This document shows positions 8,212 through 13,666 of a stretch of 36,347 bases of DNA, in pieces (positions within the stretch are counted from its first letter, which is position 1; each line of letters starts with the position of its first letter). This DNA comes from Brevibacillus laterosporus (GTDB lineage Bacteria > Bacillota > Bacilli > Brevibacillales > Brevibacillaceae). Made by a program: the position numbers and the translations under genes. The notes under the pieces were generated by a model. It was not told the DNA's origin. It saw nothing but the letters and a program-made list of their open reading frames with translations, and did no database searches. The stretch covers positions 1 through 36,347 of the forward strand of contig NZ_JAUKFY010000032.1 in assembly GCF_030489605.1 (NCBI RefSeq), read 5' to 3'.

Positions 8212-8258
8212 GCCCACTTATTGGCCTAATGGCTGGTAGGTGGGCGATTTTTTTTTTT
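8212..8258 (+). terminator. Rho-independent terminator closing the phage late operon
   Basis: A 15-bp stem with G-U pairs but no mismatch joins 8212-8226 (starting GCCCAC) to 8231-8245 (ending GTGGGC) through a TAAT loop. A run of 11 T residues follows (8248-8258). It separates the lysis genes from the SOS cassette. Confidence 0.9.
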
Positions 8259-8260
8259 GG

Positions 8261-8304
8261 TTGCATGTTCCCGTTCTGTTCGCATATAATAAGAACAAAT
8301 GTTC
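8261..8304 (+). promoter_or_regulatory. Sigma-A promoter with overlapping LexA (SOS) box
   Basis: The promoter has -35 TTGCAT (8261-8266), an 18-base spacer and a perfect -10 TATAAT (8285-8290). The palindrome AGAACAAATGTTCT lies at 8292-8305. It contains GAAC-N4-GTTC and agrees with 12 of 14 positions of the B. subtilis LexA (DinR) consensus CGAACRNRYGTTYC. It covers the expected transcription start, so LexA would block the promoter until DNA damage. Confidence 0.82.
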
Positions 8305-8330
8305 TATTTAAACAGAGGGCGGCGGTCATT

Positions 8331-8645
8331 ATGCTGGATTTGTTTGTTGAGACGATAAAACCAATCTCTCGCACTCAGTTAGAGGACGTACAGTATATCA
8401 TCAACGATTCTATAAACAACAACAGACCACTATTGGTTATCTGGTCGGATCAATCGGGAGCCCATACGTCATGGGGCTGGATCGCGGCTAATGATAACGA
8501 ACAAATCAAGCTATTGACGGACTGGAGCTCACATACGATCCGCGTCAATCAAATCGTTGACATCATCGTATCACCTAACCTAGACTTGATAGATTGGCTA
8601 TGGACGGAGGATGAGTTTTACTATGCAAAAACGAACAAAGATTAA
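8331..8645 (+). CDS. Small SOS-cassette protein of unknown function
   Basis: A 104-residue acidic, tryptophan-rich protein (NNRPLLVIWSDQSGAHTSWGWI; LIDWLWTEDEFYY) that I do not assign to a family. The frame is open upstream to 8175, but that would run through the terminator and promoter. ATG 8331, preceded by AGAGGGCGGCGG, is the real start. It is first in an operon with the YolD-like gene, which it overlaps by 23 bases, under the LexA-box promoter. YolD-like genes usually accompany SOS genes such as the UvrX Y-family polymerase, so a damage-response or prophage-induction role is plausible. No polymerase gene is present here. Confidence 0.7.
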   Translation: MLDLFVETIKPISRTQLEDVQYIINDSINNNRPLLVIWSDQSGAHTSWGWIAANDNEQIKLLTDWSSHTIRVNQIVDIIVSPNLDLIDWLWTEDEFYYAKTNKD

Positions 8646-8970
8646 CGACCTATTCGGCTCCATGCGCATGGTATTGCCGGAGCAGCGCGAATGGTACCTT
8701 AAACACCGAAGAGAGCTATCGTTACTACCGAAGCCTGACCTCGATCATGACGAAATCATGGCGATTAACTATAGGCTGACGGAAAGTAAACGTTATAACA
8801 TCGAGCTAACCGTTAAGTATTGGCGGGAGGTCTCCGAGAATGGAGGCGAGTTCCTTACGGTGAGGGGCGTTGCCAAGTCGTTTGATTCGATTATGAAGCA
8901 GGTAAGGATCGAGGAGGAGAACGGGGAGTGGACGTGGGTTGATTTCGGGAACATTGCGAGCGTTTCATAA
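8623..8970 (+). CDS. YolD-like family protein
   Basis: A 115-residue protein fitting the YolD-like pattern: LPEQREWYLKHRREL near the start, then a long polar helix, then a short beta barrel half (GGEFLTVRGVAKSFDSIMKQVRIEEE) ending WVDFGNIASV, where YolD proteins read I-x-F-x-D-I. Such proteins are usually encoded beside SOS-induced UvrX/DinB polymerases and are thought to modulate them. I prefer ATG 8623 over ATG 8611 because GGAGG ends at 8610, right against the earlier codon. It is the second gene of the LexA-box cassette. Confidence 0.78.
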   Translation: MQKRTKINDLFGSMRMVLPEQREWYLKHRRELSLLPKPDLDHDEIMAINYRLTESKRYNIELTVKYWREVSENGGEFLTVRGVAKSFDSIMKQVRIEEENGEWTWVDFGNIASVS

Positions 8971-9005
8971 GATATGAGTTCGTAATGAGGGATACATTCA
9001 TATAA

Positions 9006-9016
9006 TATACTGTATA
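9006..9016. promoter_or_regulatory. Short inverted repeat upstream of the toxin-antitoxin genes
   Basis: TATAC-T-GTATA is an 11-base near-palindrome 66 bases before the antitoxin start. It could be an autoregulatory operator, since type II antitoxins usually repress their own promoter. The match is short and could be chance. Confidence 0.25.
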
Positions 9017-9081
9017 CGGTTAGAGTCATTGGTACACAATTATAGAAAGTACTTAAAAAACCTTTACAGAGGTGTTATAAT

Positions 9082-9291
9082 ATGGATAAGGACGAGAAGG
9101 AAAACGTTGAGGAGCGTGATCGTATGGCTGGGTTCGCTGCGTACGTTCAAAAGAATAAGGATAAAATCCGAAGAGCAACAGAGATGAATACAACAAGAAC
9201 CAAAGACGGACTTGTACTAATTTCTAAGAACGATACATGGAGAAAAGAAACCGAATGGGACGATTTATATAAGGAGATTACTAAGAAGTAA
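9082..9291 (+). CDS. Putative antitoxin of the PemK/MazF-type pair
   Basis: A 69-residue, very charged protein (first third rich in Asp, Glu, Lys and Arg). A central segment LVLISKNDTWRKETEWDDLYKEI could be the toxin-binding, intrinsically flexible part. I see no clear DNA-binding fold (no AbrB or RHH pattern). The antitoxin role is inferred because the gene is small, has AGAGGTG seven bases before ATG 9082, and its TAA overlaps the toxin ATG (TAATG), the classical coupling of type II pairs. Confidence 0.6.
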   Translation: MDKDEKENVEERDRMAGFAAYVQKNKDKIRRATEMNTTRTKDGLVLISKNDTWRKETEWDDLYKEITKK

Positions 9292-9632
9292 TGGATTTAG
9301 TAGTAGGTGATGTGTGGTTTGCTAAGTTTCCACTTGAGGAAAATCCTTCTGAATCAATTAACCGTCCTGTAGTCGTACTTGACATTGATACCATGGAGGT
9401 ATTATCTGTCAAAGTGACAAAAACCGCACCAAGAAATACTGATGAATTTGACCTTCCGATCGTTTACTGGGAAGAAGCAAACCTACGATTTAAGTCGACC
9501 GCACGTGTAGCAAAAACAGTAACACTTCCTAAATCCGCGTTTATTAATCGGATCGGGACGTTACACCCCGACGACTTAACTGACATACAAACTAAGTTTA
9601 TGGAATATATCGATAGTTTAGACGATATTTAA
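9291..9632 (+). CDS. PemK/MazF-family toxin (endoribonuclease-like)
   Basis: A 113-residue protein of the PemK/MazF fold. The N-terminal strand pattern GDVWFAKFPLEENPSES, then NRPVVVLD, is the family signature around the conserved G-D-[IV]-W and R-P-V motifs. VKVTKTA is the next strand, and LPKSAFINRIGTLHPDDLTDIQTKFMEYI is the usual C-terminal part. MazF-type proteins cut mRNA. Family members in phages often carry variant active sites, and I cannot confirm RNase activity by eye. It is translationally coupled to the small upstream gene. It lies between the SOS cassette and integrase as prophage cargo that may stabilise the lysogen. Confidence 0.78.
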   Translation: MDLVVGDVWFAKFPLEENPSESINRPVVVLDIDTMEVLSVKVTKTAPRNTDEFDLPIVYWEEANLRFKSTARVAKTVTLPKSAFINRIGTLHPDDLTDIQTKFMEYIDSLDDI

Positions 9633-9646
9633 TAAGAGATTGATAC

Positions 9647-9692
9647 GCCGCCTTACATTGAGTTGCTCTCTCGTGTCGGGCGGTTTTATTTT
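9647..9692 (+). terminator. Probable terminator of the toxin-antitoxin operon
   Basis: CCGCC (9648-9652) pairs with GGCGG (9679-9683), and a small GAG/CTC stem sits in the loop. TTTTATTTT follows at 9684-9692. The stem is short, so this is moderately supported. Confidence 0.5.
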
Positions 9693-9750
9693 GCGGCAAG
9701 ATAGATTTGAGAATGAGAATTATAACGGTCGTTACCGATTAGAAAAGAAG

Positions 9751-9778
9751 AGACCCGAGGTTTCCCGGGTCTTTTTTT
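9751..9778. terminator. Terminator between toxin operon and integrase
   Basis: AGACCCG (9751-9757) pairs with CGGGTCT (9766-9772), followed by a T run to 9778 on the + strand. The region just left of the stem is A-rich, so it could also stop the integrase transcript coming from the right. Confidence 0.75.
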
Positions 9779-9784
9779 ATGAAC

Positions 9785-10807
9785 TTACTTAAATATCCGT
9801 TTTCCTCTTTTTCTTTGACTGGATTGAGCTAGTAGGAATGTAACTGGGCTTGCCTTCTCATGGAAAGTAGTCAAATCTCCTTGAGCGTACTTAACGTATT
9901 TTTCAGTCATCGTGAGAGAGGTATGTCCTAATATCCGCATAAGGGCTATAGGTTCTCCTCCTTGTTTTAAAAATTTAACAGCAAAGTAGTGTCGAAAGGT
10001 ATGGGGAGAGACTCTTACCCCTGTTACCCCTGCTTTTTTTCCGTAGCGTTTTAGCATTTTAGAAAAGGTATCAGCAAAGTAGCGTTCTCCAAATTGAGTT
10101 AGCCAAAGGTAGTCTGTGTCCTCTACATTCATAAAACTAATCAGTCTATCCAGTTCTTTAGCAGTAGTTGTTGAAATAGGTAACGACCTAGCTGCGTTAG
10201 TTTTTGAGATTTCTGGACGAATAAATATTTGTCGTGACTTTAAATCTACATCTGATATTTTTAAGTGGGTGAGTTCATTGATTCTGATTCCCGTATCAAT
10301 TAAAACAAGCATCATAACATAGTCTCGAAGGCCGGTATACACTCGAGTATTAGGAGAGTCTAGTAATCGCAAGACATCTTCGTCTTTAAAAATTTCAAAC
10401 GTATCTTTGGCCTGTGTTTGATAGCTTAGTCCTTCTGCTGGTGATACTTTGATTATTTTTTCTCGGACTAAGTAATTAAAGAAGACTCGCAAATTACGTA
10501 TATTGTTGTTGACGGTTCTGGGAGTCAATCCAGCAGGTCCTTTTTTATTAGTTGGGTGATCGTCCCACTTCTCTTTTTCAAAGGAGAGGTAATAGATATA
10601 CCCTCGCATAACACTATAGGTGATATCTCGATGCCCCTCCTTGTCAATCCATTTCTTAAATTGACATAATGTTTGTCCATATATTTCTATAGTTTTTTTA
10701 GACCGTCGCTCCAACCGTTTTGACGCGAGAAAGTCGGATATACATTTTTCAAGATTAAATTCTTTCACTGCTTCTGATCGTGAAATGAAATTAAATTTTG
10801 CACTCAT
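9785..10807 (-). CDS. Phage tyrosine recombinase (integrase)
   Basis: A 340-residue site-specific recombinase. Residues about 20-120 form the SAM-like core-binding domain, and residues about 140-310 the catalytic domain. All six catalytic positions are visible: R175 (TGIRINEL), K202 (ISKTNAARSLPI), H269 and R272 (HTFRHYFA), H295 (LGHTSLTMT) and the nucleophile Y304 (TEKYVKY). A basic tail (QRKRGKRIFK) ends it. The start ATG is preceded by AAGGTAAGGTG on the minus strand. It is transcribed toward the lysis genes. XerC/D-like enzymes of this size usually move prophages, and attP normally lies beside the gene. Confidence 0.92.
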   Translation of the reverse strand: MSAKFNFISRSEAVKEFNLEKCISDFLASKRLERRSKKTIEIYGQTLCQFKKWIDKEGHRDITYSVMRGYIYYLSFEKEKWDDHPTNKKGPAGLTPRTVNNNIRNLRVFFNYLVREKIIKVSPAEGLSYQTQAKDTFEIFKDEDVLRLLDSPNTRVYTGLRDYVMMLVLIDTGIRINELTHLKISDVDLKSRQIFIRPEISKTNAARSLPISTTTAKELDRLISFMNVEDTDYLWLTQFGERYFADTFSKMLKRYGKKAGVTGVRVSPHTFRHYFAVKFLKQGGEPIALMRILGHTSLTMTEKYVKYAQGDLTTFHEKASPVTFLLAQSSQRKRGKRIFK

Positions 10808-11197
10808 TTATAGCACCTTACCTTTCCACTAATTAAAAACGAGGCTTTCCGACTAATCTAGCGATAATTTATTGGAATGAGCAAAATTACGTACCTGTTC
10901 AAGCCTAATTTAACGGGCTTTTTAGAAAAAGGCAAAACCCACAAATAGCGAGTTTATCGCGATGGTGGCGGATAAGCTGCGGATTGAGGCGAAGATTAGT
11001 TAAAGCCGATACCCACGCTGTTTTCACGTTAAGCTAAGCGTCTTGTTCCCATAAATATAAGCGGAAATTTGACGGAGATTCCGATAAACTTTTTGTTACG
11101 ATATCAATAAAGATAACGTAATCACCTTTCGCGAAGGACCATAATTTATCGGACGTGTCATTGTTTCATAATGTAACCGAAATATATCGAAGGTAAT

Positions 11198-11231
11198 AAT
11201 ACGCTGGCCTTTCGGGTCCGGCGTATTTTTT
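11198..11231 (+). terminator. Orphan terminator-like hairpin
   Basis: AATACGC (11198-11204) pairs with GCGTATT (11221-11227), with further inner pairs around a TTTC loop. A T run continues to 11231. No gene ends just before it on the + strand, so it may mark a lost gene or phage terminus. Confidence 0.6.
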
Positions 11232-11461
11232 GTTAATAGGGTTAATAAAAGGGAATCTTGCTCAGACTAGAAAAATTGTGTTTTAATCAAAGTTACTTTC
11301 CTTTGATAATGTAAAGAAGAGCAAAATGAGTTCGCGGAATGTAAAGAATGATCGGGGGCAGTTTCTATTACGGCAAAAAGAAAGAATGCTAAATATAATA
11401 AATTCGGATATTTATAGTATACGAGCACAATTTAACAAAAAGAAAAAGCTATCGGGAATAG

Positions 11462-11563
11462 TCAAGTAGAATAAAGAACCTCAGCTATCCCTTTATAGGT
11501 TTCTGTGGGATGGATACCTTTAAATCGTAGGTTTAATGAGTGTGACAAAATTATGGTAATCAG
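11462..11563 (-). pseudogene. Possible 3' remnant of a degenerate gene
   Basis: A 33-codon open tail on the minus strand ends at TGA (11462-11464). Its residues (LSHSLNLRFKGIHPTETYKGIAEVL) look like genuine coding sequence. Directly upstream a stop interrupts it, but the neighbouring frame is open to about 11640 (ISHKPAVLIISYHSKLKAFSSN). This would fit a frameshifted gene end. I do not recognise the family. It overlaps a weak + strand ORF, so only one can be real. Confidence 0.25.
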
Positions 11564-11660
11564 TTAGAAGAGAAAGCCTTCAACTTTGAATGATACGAAA
11601 TAATTAGTACAGCAGGCTTATGCGAGATAGGAATGACCAACCTAATTAGTAATTATATGG

Positions 11661-11682
11661 TATAATCTTACTGTCAAGTAAG
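11661..11682 (+). promoter_or_regulatory. Likely promoter -10 and inverted repeat before the NERD gene
   Basis: A perfect TATAAT at 11661-11666 (with TGG just upstream) is followed by CTTACT-GTCA-AGTAAG at 11667-11682. That 6-bp inverted repeat lies at the expected transcription start and could be an operator. No good -35 is seen at 17 bases. Confidence 0.45.
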
Positions 11683-11739
11683 GTTGATGCTTTTACTTTA
11701 GTGTCCTAAAACTAATTAAATTTTCAAGGGGAAGCGTAT

Positions 11740-12720
11740 ATGTCTATATTCAATAAATTATTCGGTCAAAAGAGGACAATACAAAGTCCGACATTTGTTA
11801 AGGATTTCTCAAAAGATAATCCTCAGCTTTCTGCCCTTAATGACCTTTTAAACAAGGTTGCTGATGGAGAAAAGAAGGATAACATTGAGAGGGATATTAA
11901 GTATCTTAAATATGGACTTGCTGGCGAGAATAACGTCTACTTTGAATTAAAAAATTCATTCCTGCCAATTTTGTGTTTGCATGATATAAGGGTAGAGTAT
12001 GAGGGGTATGTTGCTCAGCTTGATTTCGTTGTCATTTCTAATAAGTTTATTTGTATTTTAGAAACTAAGAAGTTAAGTGGAAATATCTCTATTGACCAAG
12101 ATGGTAACTTTGTAAGAACTATAAAGCTTAGATATGGAAAAGAAATTGAAGAGGGAATTTATAGCCCTATAACTCAAAATGCAAGACATATCGATATTAT
12201 AAAACATGTCTTGTCAAAAGAATTGAAAATCAACAATATACCAATTTTATCTCTTGTAGTCATGGCTAATCCCAAAACCATTATTAATAAATATAGATGC
12301 CCTGCTGAGATAGAAAATTCAATAATCAAATACGATCAAATTAAAGCAACGCTGGAAAAATACCAGAATGATAAATCAAATACATATGATTTAGCTGAGA
12401 AGGATATGTATAAAATTTCAAATTTGCTAGTCAGGCTAAATACGCCAAAGGAAGTGCATTTCGTTGCAAAATATCGGTTTTCGAAAGATGATTTTCAAAA
12501 GAAGGATGAAACTTTACTTCGTGAAGAACTGAAATCGTACCGGCTTCAAACTTCAAGAGAAGAGAACATCAAGGCTTACTACATCTTCAATAACAATGAG
12601 ATGGAAGATATGATAGAAAAATATCCAAGAACCAAAGAAGAACTGCTTACTGTTAAGGGCTTTGGACAAGTTAAAGTTGAAAAATACGGTGAGCGAATAT
12701 TGAATATTTTTAATGGCTAA
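11740..12720 (+). CDS. NERD-domain nuclease-like protein with C-terminal HRDC domain
   Basis: A 326-residue cytoplasmic protein. Residues about 55-165 form a NERD (nuclease-related) domain with PD-(D/E)XK features: GLAGENNVYFEL (E63), AQLDFVVIS (D95), ILETKKLSG (E108-x-K110) and SPITQNARH (Q146). Residues about 255-326 form an HRDC-like helical domain (LREELKSYRLQTSREENIKA, then TKEELLTVKGFGQVKVEKYGERIL), a nucleic-acid binding module known from RecQ and RNase D. NERD proteins often lie in mobile or defence regions. The gene is AT-rich (about 35% GC) compared with the phage genes and stands alone beside the integrase. A role in DNA processing or phage defence is inference. The start is supported by CAAGGGGAAG before ATG 11740. 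Confidence 0.85.
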   Translation: MSIFNKLFGQKRTIQSPTFVKDFSKDNPQLSALNDLLNKVADGEKKDNIERDIKYLKYGLAGENNVYFELKNSFLPILCLHDIRVEYEGYVAQLDFVVISNKFICILETKKLSGNISIDQDGNFVRTIKLRYGKEIEEGIYSPITQNARHIDIIKHVLSKELKINNIPILSLVVMANPKTIINKYRCPAEIENSIIKYDQIKATLEKYQNDKSNTYDLAEKDMYKISNLLVRLNTPKEVHFVAKYRFSKDDFQKKDETLLREELKSYRLQTSREENIKAYYIFNNNEMEDMIEKYPRTKEELLTVKGFGQVKVEKYGERILNIFNG

Positions 12721-12942
12721 TTGAATTATTATTACAATAATATAATATCAAATCCAGATCAGGCTAATTTTAAAAAAGAAGCATTACACTGTTTTTTGGA
12801 TGGTTTACTGATTTTGAAGGCATAATTATGTAATAATATGTACACAAGAAACAGACCGATATTTGTTATATATTGGACTGACATATCGTTGTACTTCGTC
12901 TACTAAATTTGTGGACGCTTAACGCCATTTACGACGATGAAA

Positions 12943-12974
12943 AGAGGGCGGGAATTGCTTGACGACCGCCCTCT
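12943..12974. terminator. Bidirectional terminator downstream of the small Cys/Arg-rich gene
   Basis: AGAGGGCGG (12943-12951) pairs perfectly with CCGCCCTCT (12966-12974). T-rich tracts flank both sides, and on the minus strand the stem is followed by TTTTCATC. It ends the minus-strand gene at 13009 and could also stop readthrough from the NERD gene. Confidence 0.8.
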
Positions 12975-13008
12975 TCTTCATATTATTAGACAATAAAACT
13001 TGGATAGG

Positions 13009-13260
13009 TTATCTTCTGTGGCGGAAATCTAAACAATCTCGAAATTCCCTAAAGCACCTTCTGTTGCATCTGACGTTATCATGTCCCATTCTGTGGTGGC
13101 AGCGTCTTTCGCATCTTCGCCATTCTCTGATACACCTCTCACGTCGGTCAGGACGCCGTGGCACGAATGGGTCAAATTGGAAATACGGATCATCGTATGG
13201 ATTCACATACCCGTCATAATGTACTTGTTGAATGATTGGCTTGCTACTTTTTCTTTTCAT
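13009..13260 (-). CDS. Small Arg/Cys-rich protein with twin C-x3-C pattern, possibly spore-associated
   Basis: An 83-residue very basic protein. The N-terminal half is Tyr/Pro/Asp-rich (HYDGYVNPYDDPYFQFDPF), and the C-terminal half holds six cysteines spaced 6-3-10-3-6: C-IREWRR-C-ERR-C, then ten residues, then C-NRR-C-FREFRD-C. This is mirror-symmetric, as expected for two helices pinned by disulfides (twin C-x3-C hairpin). GAGGGGGT precedes ATG 13260 on the minus strand, and a good terminator follows, so I take it as real. No family is recognised. Small Tyr/Arg/Cys-rich proteins are common in Bacillales spore coats, so a coat role is a guess. Confidence 0.7.
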   Translation of the reverse strand: MKRKSSKPIIQQVHYDGYVNPYDDPYFQFDPFVPRRPDRRERCIREWRRCERRCHHRMGHDNVRCNRRCFREFRDCLDFRHRR

Positions 13261-13536
13261 GTTTTTACCCCCTCAATTTGGAAGTAATACGTTCTTTATA
13301 ATAAATGACGCTATGCCCTGTCCTGACTAAACGAATTAACGGGGTGCTTCACCCAAATACAGTAGTGATGACGTTCGTCGAGGCTCTGTGTGTGTTGATT
13401 TCGTTTAATATCACTCTCCTGCCATAGAACATGAACGTACTTATCACCATGTTGAGTCTGATTTTGTTCGGTCGAAAAGAGTAGGTGTTAATCAGTTGAG
13501 TTACTATGAATCCCAAAATGAACATCTAAGCATGTG
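13261..13536. other. Intergenic stretch without a recognised gene
   Basis: It contains the upstream region of the minus-strand Cys/Arg-rich gene, whose promoter I cannot assign with confidence; a TATTATAA lies about 40 bases upstream of its start. I see no other feature before the terminator at 13537. Confidence 0.4.
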
Positions 13537-13570
13537 AAAAGCACTCAGCTACTATTTGCTGAGTGCTTTT
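13537..13570. terminator. Perfect bidirectional terminator downstream of the P450 gene
   Basis: AAAAGCACTCAGC (13537-13549) and GCTGAGTGCTTTT (13558-13570) are exact reverse complements around an 8-base loop. The A and T ends serve both strands. It lies about 100 bases after the minus-strand cytochrome P450 gene and should end its message. Confidence 0.9.
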
Positions 13571-13666
13571 TATGGATGGAATGGTTTATCTTTTGATCTG
13601 ATCTTTAGATGGTTTTATGCATATCTTGCAGACGGGCTTGAAAAGACAAGCACCAATGTCACCTGA

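Larger units (their letters stand above)
10808..11739. other. 932-base gene-poor stretch, probable prophage boundary with coding remnants
   Basis: No convincing gene is visible. It holds a 25-codon open tail at 10926-11003 (+, ends MVADKLRIEAKIS), an orphan terminator at 11198-11231, a possible 47-codon basic ORF at 11326-11469 (+), and a minus-strand coding-like tail at 11462-11563 (NLRFKGIHPTETYKGIAEVL). The last appears to continue in another frame to about 11640. A TATAAT at 11661-11666 precedes the NERD gene. The mixture of fragments suggests an old junction, perhaps attL/attR, but no tRNA or repeated core could be found by eye. Confidence 0.5.

Noticed and set aside
8175-8330. N-terminal extension of the gene at 8331
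   Set aside because: It would be translated across a strong terminator, a promoter and the LexA box; ATG 8331 has its own ribosome binding site.
11326-11469. 47-codon basic ORF on the + strand
   Set aside because: Weak SD only, no family, and it overlaps the coding-like remnant on the other strand. Kept only as a note under the gene-poor region.
13081-13287. Plus-strand ORF opposite the Cys/Arg-rich gene
   Set aside because: No SD. The minus-strand frame has a strong SD, regular cysteine spacing and a terminator.
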